Source: an uncultured Eubacterium sp.
GTDB lineage: Bacteria > Bacillota > Clostridia > Lachnospirales > Lachnospiraceae
Direction: 5' to 3'
DNA length: 42,566 nucleotides
Assembly: GCA_910584245.1 (NCBI GenBank)
Contig: CAJTZF010000023.1
Span: 1 to 42,566, forward strand
The position numbers and the translations under genes were made by a program. Positions 14,214 through 23,872 of the stretch are shown one piece after another (positions within the stretch are counted from its first letter, which is position 1; every line of letters starts with the position of its first letter). Below the pieces are notes generated by a model. The model was not told the origin of the DNA and did no database searches. It worked only from the letters and a program-made list of their open reading frames with translations.

Positions 14214-16190
14214 TCACTCTTCCTCTTTCGATATCTCTTCTGTCTCAATGATGAATTTTACTTCTCCATCCATGTTCTCATGTATGCCGGAAAAGTTATT
14301 ATACTCCTTGGATACATCCAAAAGGGCAGACAGACGGTCTTTTAAATCGGCAAAATCCTCTTCGTATCTCGTATTTATCTCCTGGATTCCTTCCGAGTCA
14401 AAACGTTTCATGCCGTCATACAATTCGTCCGCGCCATCGTCCAGCTTTCCAATTCCTTCTGCGACCTCTCCCGTCGCCTTATCCAGCGCATCGCTTCCTT
14501 TTTTTAATTTGCCTGCGCCCTGTACCAGCTGCCGGCCTCCGCGGTTCACTACTTTACTGGACTTGAGAATCTTGTTTGCCCCCGCCAGAAGCTTTTTATC
14601 ATTTGCACTAAGTTTATCCCCGCCCTCTTTCAGTTTCTGGATATTTGACACAAGGGACTGGATGCTGGCCGTCATCTTTCCATCTGCCGACCGCAGCGCC
14701 TCAGATTTTGACGAGAGCTCCGATGCACCTGCAAACACTTTTCCAACCCCGGCTGCCACCTGGTCCGCTCCCGTCTTCAGTTCACTCTGCGCTCCCGTCG
14801 CTTTTACGAGCGCCCCCACGCTTTCCTTCTGCCCCTTCGACAGCTCCTCCAGCTTATCGACATAGGCAAGTACCGTCTGTTTCTGTACCTCATCTTCTAT
14901 CTGCGCCACCTGTGCCTTCAGCGCCGCAATCAGCTTCGTATCATTATCATACGAACTCTCGAGTTCTGACAGGCCGGAATTCAACTTTGAAATCCCGGCT
15001 GACACACTAGAAGCGCCGCCCTTCAACTGGTCTGCCGTCTCCTTCTTCGCCAGCACATCGACCCCGTTCGTATACTGCCGGATACCGTCCGAAAATTCTT
15101 TGTAGCTATTTGGCATGCCCTTCACGGCATTGTACAAATTCCTGCTGCCCGATGTGATCTGTTTCGCACCGCCTACATAATCTTTTGTCCCTTTGGCAAG
15201 GGTGTCCACACCTGACGTATATTCCTTAACACCTTTCATAAGCTTATTGCCGCTCTTTTCAAGCGTAGTAATACCGTCATTCAGTTCCTTTTCCCCATTT
15301 TCATATTGCGCAAATTTCTCTTTCAGCTCTCCCAGGGAGTCCGACAATGTATGGGAGCCCTTTACCAGCTCTTCAGAGGAGTCCACAAGCTCTTCCAGAG
15401 AATCCTCCAGCTCTTCCAATGTATCGTCATCCTCGATTTCCAGATCCGATAAAATGCTGGCGCTCGCATACGTAATCGTATTTCCAAGGGAGAAATCCGT
15501 TACATTTGCCGTAATCTCAAATGCTTCCGGGAGCTTCTCCGCCACATCCCCGTCAACCCCGAGGCTGTCTGCCATTCCCGGTAATCCGAAACCGATCACG
15601 ATATTATTACTTCCCTCATTCACTACCTTTCCGTGATCTACCTCTACATCTGAAAATGTTTCCGTCGGCAAAATGACCCCCGTCGCCATCAGAAATGGAG
15701 TGTACAATTGCTGTTTCTCCCCATCTATTTTTTTATTTACTTTCGAATGATTCGTATAAGAAACCTTAATCTTTACTTTTCCACTCTTGCCAAGTATCTC
15801 TTCGGCTGACATTTCCACGCCGTCCAGCTCATACGAAACCGACACGCCGACCGGAAGCTCTTTGTCCGTCGTCCCCTCATAATAAATATCCTCCTGGCCT
15901 GCCTTCCAGTCGACGCCCTCTCCGTTTTGCTCAAAGGACTCATCTCCTTTGACATTGACAATATCCTTCAGGGATGACTGGTCCTTTACCGTTGCCCCAA
16001 TGCCCGCATTTTTTAGCCAGTCGGATACGGTAATCTTTTTCGCATTTCCGGAAGCGTCGGCATTTACATATACCGATTCCATTTTCTTCACCCGCTCCGC
16101 CTGGACAAATGCGCCATTTCCTAAAACCAGACCGGAGATCACCAGTCCGGAAACAATCGTTTTCCCAATTCTCTCAACCTTGCGTTTCAT
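14214..16190 (-). CDS. Secreted YhgE-like coiled-coil protein, partner of the MMPL exporter
   Basis: The 658-residue product has a signal peptide (hydrophobic VSGLVISGLVLGNGAFVQA). A beta-rich region follows (about 60-270), then a long stretch (about 290-600) of short repeats with spaced glycines and leucines such as AGISKLNSGLSELES. Proteins of this repeat type (YhgE/Pip-like) often lie next to MMPL exporters in Bacillota. No membrane anchor is seen at the C-terminus, which ends in acidic residues. The start is ATG 16190 behind AGGAAGG. It lies 22 bp after the exporter gene and probably forms a periplasmic-side or wall-spanning part of the export system; this is inference from neighbours. 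Confidence 0.7.
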   Translation of the reverse strand: MKRKVERIGKTIVSGLVISGLVLGNGAFVQAERVKKMESVYVNADASGNAKKITVSDWLKNAGIGATVKDQSSLKDIVNVKGDESFEQNGEGVDWKAGQEDIYYEGTTDKELPVGVSVSYELDGVEMSAEEILGKSGKVKIKVSYTNHSKVNKKIDGEKQQLYTPFLMATGVILPTETFSDVEVDHGKVVNEGSNNIVIGFGLPGMADSLGVDGDVAEKLPEAFEITANVTDFSLGNTITYASASILSDLEIEDDDTLEELEDSLEELVDSSEELVKGSHTLSDSLGELKEKFAQYENGEKELNDGITTLEKSGNKLMKGVKEYTSGVDTLAKGTKDYVGGAKQITSGSRNLYNAVKGMPNSYKEFSDGIRQYTNGVDVLAKKETADQLKGGASSVSAGISKLNSGLSELESSYDNDTKLIAALKAQVAQIEDEVQKQTVLAYVDKLEELSKGQKESVGALVKATGAQSELKTGADQVAAGVGKVFAGASELSSKSEALRSADGKMTASIQSLVSNIQKLKEGGDKLSANDKKLLAGANKILKSSKVVNRGGRQLVQGAGKLKKGSDALDKATGEVAEGIGKLDDGADELYDGMKRFDSEGIQEINTRYEEDFADLKDRLSALLDVSKEYNNFSGIHENMDGEVKFIIETEEISKEEE

Positions 16191-16212
16191 TTTACATCCT
16201 TCCTTTCTATCA

Positions 16213-18288
16213 TTAATAATCAATCTTTCTCATATCCCATGTAGTCTTACATATTATTTTGTCAAAAACGGTCAGCATAGCCGGCAAAATAACGATAACA
16301 ACTACTGTGCTAATCACTGCTCCTCTCGATAACAGCGTTGTAATGGAGCTAATCATATCAATGCTGGAGTACGCGCACACACCGAAGGTCGCCGCAAAGA
16401 AACTCATACCGCTTATAATTATAGATTTAACCGACGCCCTGTGCGCAATCGCCACCGCCTCCTTTTTCGTTTTCCGGTTTACGACACGCTCCTTATGGTA
16501 CCTCGTCGTCATCAATATGGCGTAATCTACCGTGGCCCCAAGCTGAATTGTGCCGATGACAATACTCGCTACAAACGGCAGCTCAATCCCGCCGTAATAG
16601 GCAAAGGACATATTGACAAATATGGCAAACTCGATGACGCTGACTAATATCACAGGCAGGGAAATCGACTTAAATACGCATAAAATAATGATGAAAATGG
16701 CCGCTATGGAAATATAGTTTACCATCGCGAGATCTATATCTGTCACCCCTTCTAAGTCCTTCATTAAAGGCGCTTCCCCAATTACCATAGATTCCTTGCT
16801 GTATCCTTTTACGATCTCATCTATTTTCGCAATCTGGGCATTTACCTCATCGGTGGCCGATTTATAATTGGAGCAGACAAATTGCAGCTCATAATGTTCG
16901 CTCATCAGCATATCCCTGTATTTTTCCGGGATCATATCATCCGGTATTCTGGCGCCCACGAAGGAATTAATACCCAATACCCATTTCACGCCATCCACTG
17001 CCTCGATCTGCTCTTTCATATCATTTTTATCTTTGACCGGTAACCCCTCTTTTAAAAGAAGAATGTGCATATTGTTCATATTAAATTCTTCTTCCAGCTT
17101 CTTATTCGCCACCGCGGACGGAAGCGTCTGCGGCAGGGAGCTGTCAATATTATAATACACGCTTATATTGTGATTTCCGTAAAACGCCGGGATAAACACA
17201 ACCACAAAAATGAGAATGGCAATGATGTGGTGCTTTGTAATAAATTTACTCGTTTTCTCAAACGCGGGAAATATTTGCCGGTGTGTCGTCTTTTCGATCC
17301 ATTTATCAAATATAAGAATCATGGCGGGAAGCAGCGTGATACACGTCAGCACGCCGATGACAACCCCCTTCGCCATCACAATTCCCAAATCCCTTCCCAG
17401 GGCAAACGTCATGAAGCAGAGAGCGACAAATCCCGCCACCGTAGTCACAGAGCTTCCCACAACGGACTTAAACGTATTTCCAATGGCATGCGCCATCGCC
17501 CGCTGCTTATCCCCTTCAAACCGCTGTTTATTTGCTTGATAGCTCTCCAACAGGAAAATGGAATAATCCATCGTCACACCGAGCTGGAGCACCGCCGTCA
17601 ATGCCTGTGTGATATACGAAATCTCACCGAGAAAAATATTGCTCCCCAGATTATACAAAATGGAGACGCCAATTCCGCCAAGGAAGATAAGAGGCGTCAC
17701 AAAGGACTCCATCGTAAGCATCAGCACCAGCAGGGAAAGAAGGGCCGCTATCGCAACATAGATCGGCATCTCTGCCAACGCCAGATTTTTAATATCCGTG
17801 ACCACCCCCGACATACCGCTTATAAATGCCTGATCCCGTACAATGTCCCTCATCTCGGTAATGGCATTCATTGTATCATCCGATGACGTGGTATCGTCAA
17901 AAAGCGTAATCATCATTGTGGCATCCCCATGAAACAATGCGTCCCGCAGATCGCCCGGAATCATCTCGGTCGGAAGTGTGATATCCGTCACCGTATCATA
18001 CCAGATGATTTTCTCCACATGCTCTACTTCCTGAAGCTTTTCTTTCAGCTTCACTACATCTTTGTTTTCCATATTTTCTACAATTACCATAGAAAACGCG
18101 CCCATGCCAAATTCATCTACCATGATATCCTGTCCCGCTACGGTCTCCAGGGAATTCGGCAGATAGCTCAGCACATCATAGTTAATCCGCGTCATGCTCA
18201 TACCGATCACAGAGGGAATCAGAAGTACAATTCCAATAATCAGTATCATAAACTTGTGTCTGGTAACAAACTTTCCAAACTGATTCAT
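16213..18288 (-). CDS. MMPL/RND-family exporter
   Basis: The 691-residue membrane protein has the MMPL layout: one N-terminal membrane helix, a large extracytoplasmic loop, a bundle of about five helices containing MDYSIFLLESY, then a second copy of the same layout with ATVDYAILMTTRYHKER. MMPL proteins move lipids, siderophores or antimicrobial compounds with the proton gradient; the Asp in the two DY(S/A)I motifs is the expected proton-relay residue. The start is ATG 18288 behind AAGGAGG. Operon order is exporter, YhgE-like protein, TetR. The substrate cannot be predicted. Confidence 0.88.
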   Translation of the reverse strand: MNQFGKFVTRHKFMILIIGIVLLIPSVIGMSMTRINYDVLSYLPNSLETVAGQDIMVDEFGMGAFSMVIVENMENKDVVKLKEKLQEVEHVEKIIWYDTVTDITLPTEMIPGDLRDALFHGDATMMITLFDDTTSSDDTMNAITEMRDIVRDQAFISGMSGVVTDIKNLALAEMPIYVAIAALLSLLVLMLTMESFVTPLIFLGGIGVSILYNLGSNIFLGEISYITQALTAVLQLGVTMDYSIFLLESYQANKQRFEGDKQRAMAHAIGNTFKSVVGSSVTTVAGFVALCFMTFALGRDLGIVMAKGVVIGVLTCITLLPAMILIFDKWIEKTTHRQIFPAFEKTSKFITKHHIIAILIFVVVFIPAFYGNHNISVYYNIDSSLPQTLPSAVANKKLEEEFNMNNMHILLLKEGLPVKDKNDMKEQIEAVDGVKWVLGINSFVGARIPDDMIPEKYRDMLMSEHYELQFVCSNYKSATDEVNAQIAKIDEIVKGYSKESMVIGEAPLMKDLEGVTDIDLAMVNYISIAAIFIIILCVFKSISLPVILVSVIEFAIFVNMSFAYYGGIELPFVASIVIGTIQLGATVDYAILMTTRYHKERVVNRKTKKEAVAIAHRASVKSIIISGMSFFAATFGVCAYSSIDMISSITTLLSRGAVISTVVVIVILPAMLTVFDKIICKTTWDMRKIDY

Positions 18289-18328
18289 GCATACAGCCTC
18301 CTTACTATATTTTATGATTTTATGAAAA

Positions 18329-18387
18329 TGACTATCGGTCATTTCTATCAATGTATGCAGTGTATCACAAAAATGACCAATAGTCAA
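18329..18387 (-). promoter_or_regulatory. Promoter and twin TetR operators of the MMPL operon
   Basis: On the minus strand TTGACT (18382-18387) and TACACT (18359-18364) are a -35 and -10 with 17-bp spacing. Two palindromes TGAC-N5-GTCA lie at 18374-18386 and 18329-18341, with centres 45 bp apart. The first covers the -35, the second lies just past the start of transcription. This is the layout expected for repression, most simply by the operon's own TetR. Sequence elements are seen; the regulator link is inferred. Confidence 0.7.
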
Positions 18388-18486
18388 TATTAAAATTCAA
18401 ATTTTTTGCTTTGGATTTTCCATCTCCGCGCCGGACCGGCACTCATGTGTGATAACCGTTTAAAATGGGCATCTTAAAAGAAAAAG

Positions 18487-18527
18487 TTGAAAAAAACGTA
18501 GTTCTATAGTATACTACAAGCTTGTAG
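18487..18527 (+). promoter_or_regulatory. Promoter of the O-antigen ligase-like gene with a palindrome at the start site
   Basis: TTGAAA (18487-18492) and TATACT (18510-18515) are spaced 17 bp. A perfect 14-bp palindrome, CTACAAGCTTGTAG (18514-18527), overlaps the end of the -10 and the predicted start of transcription. It could be an operator for a dimeric regulator. No candidate regulator is adjacent. Confidence 0.6.
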
Positions 18528-18556
18528 AATTCAATTTATATGAGAGGTAACTATAT

Positions 18557-19912
18557 ATGAGACAACTTGTAAATCGGATCACCTGCTGGTATATTGTGTT
18601 TTACGCCCTATACAGCATATCCACCCGTTTTATGCCCACGGCAATTTTCTGTCAGGGAACACTGGCAGATGTCCTTTATAAATCCGTTATTATCGGAGCC
18701 GGAATACTGGCACTGTTCTATTTCCTCCTTTTGGCAAAGACAAGGCGGCGCCCTGACAAATCCCTTATACTGCTGGCGGCATTTGTATTCCTCCTCGGTA
18801 TTTCCACCCTCCTGAACCGGGAGTATGAATTTACAGGAAACATATTAGGCACGGCTACTTTTACTGCGCAGCTTATCGTATTTTACTGTCTGGCCCGCAT
18901 GATGCCGGAACAGATGCTCGCCGGATGTATGCGGCGCACCGCTCTGTTTACTTCCCTATTTTGGACACCGGGCTGTGCCATTTCCCTCTACCAGTACATT
19001 GCGAACATCCACTACACGACGCCCAACGCCGATTTCCGGTTTATCCGGCAGGGCATTATTGACGGGCGCCTGTTCGGCCTTTTTTCAGACCCAAACTTTG
19101 CCGCCTTCACCTCCCTGCTCATTATCCTTCTCCTCGTATTTACGCTTCGCACATGGAAACATAAAATATTTGTGTGCTACGGAGCAGTATGTATTTTCAT
19201 TAACATGGCCTATATCATTATGTCCAATTCGAGAACGATCTACATTACCGCTGTGGGCACGCTGCTATTTTTCGTCCTTCTGGCGACATACCGCAGGCAC
19301 CGTCAGGAAGAAACTATGGATAAGCGGTTAATGAAACGTGATTTCGTTCGAAATACATTGATTGCACTCGCCTCCGTAGCCGCCGTGTACGCCGCCATCT
19401 TTTTCTCAATGCAGGGAATCGGATATGTGGTCGCACCGGACCGGGATATAGATGATATGGTGAGGGAAGACGTCAACCTGGAGAATCTGTCAAATAACCG
19501 CACAACAATTTGGAAAAATTATGTTACCCTTTACACAGATAAACCTCTTTTTGGTTTTTCCGTGCGCAGCGCCCTCCCCTATGCAACAAGCAAATATCCG
19601 GACAGCTATCTTGCCAAGACGCAATATGTCACACATAACGGCTATCTCTCCCTGCTAGTAGAAACCGGCCTTACCGGATTTCTCGTGATGGGCGCCTTTT
19701 TCCTCCTGACCTTTGTACAATTCATAAAACGGGTACGAAAAAAAGAGGCTCTCAGCGACAGCTACGTGCTCTTTACCGCCATTACAGCTGCCGTGCTGAT
19801 GTTCCTCTTCTGCTTCCATGATGTATTCTTTACTGTCAATATAGAGACGATGCTTTTATTCATCGCCATCGGATTTATAAACAGCGGCCAAAACATCTCC
19901 AAAACATCCTAG
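18557..19912 (+). CDS. O-antigen ligase/polymerase family membrane protein (Wzy/WaaL-like)
   Basis: The 451-residue protein has about ten hydrophobic segments. It carries the conserved large loop of the family, containing NNRTTIWKNYVTLYTDKPLFGF and THNGYLSLLVETGLTGF, where Arg and His act in glycan polymerisation or transfer. It is probably the polymerase or ligase of the surface glycan made by the glycosyltransferases that follow. The ATG at 18557 follows GAGAGG. Its last codon overlaps the last codon of the convergent GT4 gene (19909-19912). Confidence 0.82.
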   Translation: MRQLVNRITCWYIVFYALYSISTRFMPTAIFCQGTLADVLYKSVIIGAGILALFYFLLLAKTRRRPDKSLILLAAFVFLLGISTLLNREYEFTGNILGTATFTAQLIVFYCLARMMPEQMLAGCMRRTALFTSLFWTPGCAISLYQYIANIHYTTPNADFRFIRQGIIDGRLFGLFSDPNFAAFTSLLIILLLVFTLRTWKHKIFVCYGAVCIFINMAYIIMSNSRTIYITAVGTLLFFVLLATYRRHRQEETMDKRLMKRDFVRNTLIALASVAAVYAAIFFSMQGIGYVVAPDRDIDDMVREDVNLENLSNNRTTIWKNYVTLYTDKPLFGFSVRSALPYATSKYPDSYLAKTQYVTHNGYLSLLVETGLTGFLVMGAFFLLTFVQFIKRVRKKEALSDSYVLFTAITAAVLMFLFCFHDVFFTVNIETMLLFIAIGFINSGQNISKTS

Positions 19913-21018
19913 GATGTATGCGCCATCTCCTCAATCAGCTCCTTCCACTGGCGGAGAATCGCTTCCTTGCTGAATTTATTTACATTCCGGCTAGAATATT
20001 GCGAATATGCGATACGTTTTTGCCGGTCGGACAGCAATTCATAAATATTTTCCGCCATACGCTTCGTATCGTACGGCGGCACGAGGTTTCCGTCCCCGCC
20101 ATCCGTAATAATTTCCGCCGGCCCCGACACAATATCAAAACTGACGATGGGAAGATGGTTCGCTTTTGCCTCGATCAGCACGAGCGGAAGGCCTTCCCGG
20201 TATGAAGTGAGCGCATACAGGGCATGTCCCCCGTAGCACTTCTCCATCTCATCCGTCATTCCGAGCAACAAAACATGTTCGGATAGTCCTTCCCTGCGCA
20301 CCCGGTCCTGAATCTCACCGAACAAATCCCCCTCCCCATACACCTCCCACACGAAATCATCCGTCATCTTTTTCAACTCTGCCGCCGTGTCGACGAGTAA
20401 ATCCATTCCCTTTTCTTTCGAAAACCGACCCGCGGTCAAAATGCGCCTGGCATCCGCGTCATATGGCGCCGCATATTCCAGAACAAGGTCATCCATCCAA
20501 TTGTAAATCGTAACTACCCGCCCCGGCTTATACGAAAATTTCTCATAATACGCACGCTCACTCTGCTTCGTAAGCACGACCGTTTTATCCGAATACCGGG
20601 AACCAACCGTGCGCATCAGGCGCGCCGGCCGCTCATTCCACTGGTTTAAAAGGGCGCCGTGGTCACAAAAAACCTTCGGTATTTTCAGTCTCCTTCCGAG
20701 CAGGCCGCCGCACAATCCCGCATACGCTCCCACATAAAATAATAATTGTATTTCCTGCTCCCGGCAATATTTTCGAAATGCCCGGCCGGCCCTGAGCACC
20801 ACGTCACGGATCCTCCCCTTATACGGAAGAAGGTTCACATATTGGATGCCCGGCCGCAGCGAATACGCACAGCTTTCCTTTTCATGGATAAAGCTGATAA
20901 TATGAATCTCATATTCCCCCTTACCCTCCATACACAGCGCATTTGCAATATTGCAGAGCACCTGCTGGGCGCCCCCTCTGGTACTCATATCAAAGTTGGC
21001 AAAACCGATCCGGACCAT
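19909..21018 (-). CDS. Glycosyltransferase family 4
   Basis: The 369-residue protein has the GT-B layout: N-terminal domain with FANFDMSTRGGAQQVLCNIA (acceptor side), and a C-terminal donor domain with ILTAGRFSKEKGMDLLV, then LLLGMTD and SYREGLPLVLIEAKANHLPI VSFD. The EGLPLVLIEA block holds the Glu pair typical of GT4 retaining enzymes. It is the last gene of a minus-strand run starting with the GT2 gene at 24888. The start ATG 21018 follows GGAGGG. The sugar donor is unknown. Confidence 0.9.
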   Translation of the reverse strand: MVRIGFANFDMSTRGGAQQVLCNIANALCMEGKGEYEIHIISFIHEKESCAYSLRPGIQYVNLLPYKGRIRDVVLRAGRAFRKYCREQEIQLLFYVGAYAGLCGGLLGRRLKIPKVFCDHGALLNQWNERPARLMRTVGSRYSDKTVVLTKQSERAYYEKFSYKPGRVVTIYNWMDDLVLEYAAPYDADARRILTAGRFSKEKGMDLLVDTAAELKKMTDDFVWEVYGEGDLFGEIQDRVRREGLSEHVLLLGMTDEMEKCYGGHALYALTSYREGLPLVLIEAKANHLPIVSFDIVSGPAEIITDGGDGNLVPPYDTKRMAENIYELLSDRQKRIAYSQYSSRNVNKFSKEAILRQWKELIEEMAHTS

Positions 21019-21094
21019 AATCTTCCCTCCTGCTAAAGCTCAATAATATCACTTTCACAATCCTAACCTAAGCATAACTTTATTTCACCCGACA

Positions 21095-22063
21095 TCACGG
21101 TTTATAATATAAATACAACAAAAAGACACATGTATGACGCATCAAAAACAACAAAATCCTGTCCTTTACACAGAACCCTTTCCGTTTATCGTACAAGCTG
21201 CGGACGGTATCCCTCGCTATCCATTCCCGGATGATCTCACAGCACTTTTTTCGGTTGTAGCCCGATTTTCCAGTTAATGCATAAAACTTATTTTTTATGG
21301 CTTCCAAATAAAATTGCTCAAGAAATGCCAAATCGCCGCCGCCATTTTCCGTGTAAAAATCCCTTACCGCAATATAGAGCCGCTCTTCGATCTCCATCGC
21401 ATCCTCCCGGAAGCGGAACGACAGCGTCCCGTCGCCGGTATTGTGGTAAAAATAGAGAACCTCACCGAGTACACTGATCTTTTCCACCTGGCTAAATACC
21501 TGGAGATTAAACAGTAAATCCTCACCTTTGCTTAAATCTTCGGGAAACTGCGCCTGGATTTTCTCTCTCCGGTACAGCTTATTCCACGGCACGTGCAAAA
21601 AAAAACGGGAGAATAATGTGGGAAATTCCCTTATAAATTCTGTCCTGCTGCCATACCGCCGCTCTGGATACCGGTTATCACGCCGCTGCTTTTCATTGTA
21701 ATAACCGCCGACTACCAAATCACTTCCATCCCTCTCCATACATTCCACAAGCTGCCGGCAGGCGTCCGGTTCAAGCCGGTCATCGCTGTCCGCAAATTGA
21801 AGGTATTCCCCCTCTGCTTTTGCTATACCAAAGTTCCGCGCCGCCGATACCCCCTTATTTTCTTTCGTATATACATGAATAAATGGATATTTTGTTTCAT
21901 ACTCACGGCAAATCTCTAAGCTGCCATCGGTGGAACAATCGTCTACGATTATTACCTCAATAGCGGGATAGCTCTGTGTCACGACGCTTTCCAGGCACTC
22001 TGCCAGCCGCTCCCCCGAATTGTAAACGGGTATAATAATAGAAACCAGTCCTCGTCTGCCCAT
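21095..22063 (-). CDS. Glycosyltransferase family 2
   Basis: The 322-residue protein opens with the GT-A nucleotide-binding fold: VSIIIPVYNSGERLAECLES, IVDDCSTDGS, NKGVSAARNFGI and FADSDDRL (DxD-type metal site). The C-terminal third is unclassified, with a short hydrophobic tail (VFLLYLYY). It lies 7 bp after the LicD gene and is probably translated with it. The start is ATG 22063 after GGGGGTGA. It adds a sugar to the surface glycan; the donor is unknown. Confidence 0.9.
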   Translation of the reverse strand: MGRRGLVSIIIPVYNSGERLAECLESVVTQSYPAIEVIIVDDCSTDGSLEICREYETKYPFIHVYTKENKGVSAARNFGIAKAEGEYLQFADSDDRLEPDACRQLVECMERDGSDLVVGGYYNEKQRRDNRYPERRYGSRTEFIREFPTLFSRFFLHVPWNKLYRREKIQAQFPEDLSKGEDLLFNLQVFSQVEKISVLGEVLYFYHNTGDGTLSFRFREDAMEIEERLYIAVRDFYTENGGGDLAFLEQFYLEAIKNKFYALTGKSGYNRKKCCEIIREWIARDTVRSLYDKRKGFCVKDRILLFLMRHTCVFLLYLYYKP

Positions 22064-22070
22064 CTGCAAA

Positions 22071-22958
22071 TCACCCCCGTTCTTCCTTCCTGCGTTTTAC
22101 CGGGTAATATTTCCCTCTGTAGTTCCGATAGCTCTTGCTGACATCCACACATATACCGTCGTGGGACGGCACCCGCTGTTCCTCCGGCGGCAGCTCCATA
22201 TAGTCGCCGAACGCCATTTTCAAATAGGCGTCGTACCCAACGGGAAGCGGCATGTCATACCCCTCAAACGGTTTGTACACAGCGGATTCAAAAATTTCCT
22301 TCGGGTATTCATTGACCATGTAATGATACCGGACACAAAGCTCTGTGATGTACTCGCAGTCCCGGATCGGGTACTTTGACATCTGCCGTTCGCAGAGACA
22401 TGCCATCCGATACCGGTTTTTCCACCCCGGCGCCAGGGCGAGCATTATTTTTCCAATCCCATACAAAAACTTTCCCTTACTCGTCGGCGCCTCCTGATTG
22501 ATATAAATCTGATAGGCGAGTCCCCACATGAGCTGGATCCGCCGCCGGATACGGGAAGAGGGGCAGCCGTCCAGCGGTAAAATCTCAAGCCGGATGCCGT
22601 GCGCTATATCCAGGTCCATCTGGCGTTCCTTGATAAACGTCGTGTTCTCATCGGTAATGGCCGTCAGCTGGGAACGTAAAAACTCATTCTCACCCGTCCT
22701 GCTCAGACGGTACCGGCTCCCGTCCATCTCCTGTCTCCAAAGCCGGCACATGCGCTCATAGTCGTCCCGGGGCATAAATACGTCAATATCATCATCCCAC
22801 GGTATAAATCCCTGGTGCCGGAGCGCCCCGATACAGCAGCCGCCGCAGAAATAAAACAACAGCCCGTGCCGCTCACAAAATTCCTTAAACACCAGCGTAA
22901 TTTCCAGACATTTCTTCTGAACTTCTCTCAATCCGTCTAACTCACCTTTACTCAGCAT
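22071..22958 (-). CDS. LicD-family phosphotransferase (second of two)
   Basis: The 295-residue enzyme has the LicD signature: CGGCCIGALRHQGFIPWDDD then IDVFMPRDDYERM (nucleotidyltransferase-like metal site with Asp residues), and later LEILPLDGCP and YMELPPEEQR. LicD proteins transfer phosphocholine or related groups from a CDP carrier to glycans. The start is ATG 22958 behind a near-perfect AGGAGGTGA; a longer reading upstream is not needed. It is paralogous to the LicD gene directly before it, so the pair probably came from tandem duplication. The transferred group is not known; no choline uptake or CDP-choline genes are in the window. Confidence 0.9.
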   Translation of the reverse strand: MLSKGELDGLREVQKKCLEITLVFKEFCERHGLLFYFCGGCCIGALRHQGFIPWDDDIDVFMPRDDYERMCRLWRQEMDGSRYRLSRTGENEFLRSQLTAITDENTTFIKERQMDLDIAHGIRLEILPLDGCPSSRIRRRIQLMWGLAYQIYINQEAPTSKGKFLYGIGKIMLALAPGWKNRYRMACLCERQMSKYPIRDCEYITELCVRYHYMVNEYPKEIFESAVYKPFEGYDMPLPVGYDAYLKMAFGDYMELPPEEQRVPSHDGICVDVSKSYRNYRGKYYPVKRRKEERG

Positions 22959-23029
22959 CTCTCTCGTCACCTCCTGGCCTCGCGCCCTGCCGCTACCATA
23001 TGCTGGGCAGTCACGATATAACCTCCGCC

Positions 23030-23872
23030 CTACATACACGGCCTCTTTAAATCCAATAATACACAGTCATGATGCGCCCTCTGTTTTTCCTTCGGCGGCA
23101 GCTCCATATAGTCGCCAAAGGCCTCCCGCAAATACCCGTCATACCCGGCGGGAATCGGCATTTTCGTCCCCTCAAACGGCACAAATACCGCCTTGTCAAA
23201 CCACTCTCTGCGGTATTTCTTTTTCATATAATACGGCCCCGAGCAGAGCTCGGTAATGTATGTGCACTTGTGAAATGGGTATTTAGTCATCTTCCGCTTC
23301 GCCAGCCTCCAAATCCGGTACCTCACTCCCTTTCCCCGGAAAATCCAAAGCAGGACGCGGCTTCCAAGCGCCATCACGCCACCGTGCTTTTCCGGTACGG
23401 TCTGGGCCCGGAACAGAGAGTATACCATCGCCCACATACACTGCACTCTCCGCTTCCATGTCCCTTCCGGGTACCCGTCCAGAGGCAGAACGTCGAGCGC
23501 CACCCCATGCGGGATGTCCAAATCTTTCTGGTATGGCTTTACTTGCGTCGTCTGCGTATCCCGCAGCGTCGCAAAATTGTTCCGGTCCACATAGTCCCTC
23601 GTCGTATCGGACAACACATACTGTTTTCCCTTTTCATATGTGCTCCAGTATTTTACAAACATTTCATAGTCGTCCCGGGGCATAAAAAAATCCAAATCAT
23701 CATCCCACGGAATAAACCCCTGGTGCCGGACTGCGCCGATACAGCCGCCGCCGCAAAAATAACACAGCAAGTGGAATTCTTCACAAAATTCCACAAACAC
23801 CTCCGCCATCTCCAGGCTCACGCTCTGCAGCCCCTTTAGTTCTTCCCCCGTGTATTCTTTTTTTTCCACCAC
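23030..23872 (-). CDS. LicD-family phosphotransferase (first of two)
   Basis: The 280-residue enzyme has LicD motifs CGGGCIGAVRHQGFIPWDDD then LDFFMPRDDYEM, LDVLPLDGYP and YMELPPKEKQ. The start is taken as GTG 23872, 6 bp after GGAGGGG. This makes it overlap the end of the upstream GT2 gene by 37 bp. A frame open further upstream would add 118 residues without LicD similarity and within the GT2 gene, so it is rejected. It is similar to the next LicD over its whole length. Confidence 0.88.
   Translation of the reverse strand: MVEKKEYTGEELKGLQSVSLEMAEVFVEFCEEFHLLCYFCGGGCIGAVRHQGFIPWDDDLDFFMPRDDYEMFVKYWSTYEKGKQYVLSDTTRDYVDRNNFATLRDTQTTQVKPYQKDLDIPHGVALDVLPLDGYPEGTWKRRVQCMWAMVYSLFRAQTVPEKHGGVMALGSRVLLWIFRGKGVRYRIWRLAKRKMTKYPFHKCTYITELCSGPYYMKKKYRREWFDKAVFVPFEGTKMPIPAGYDGYLREAFGDYMELPPKEKQRAHHDCVLLDLKRPCM

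Noticed and set aside
14137..14865. Open frame of 242 codons opposite the YhgE-like gene
   Set aside because: Serine/proline-rich mirror of the repeat region; no ribosome site or family.
17065..17886. Open frame of 273 codons opposite the MMPL gene
   Set aside because: Histidine/arginine-rich antisense reading of a well-supported membrane protein gene.
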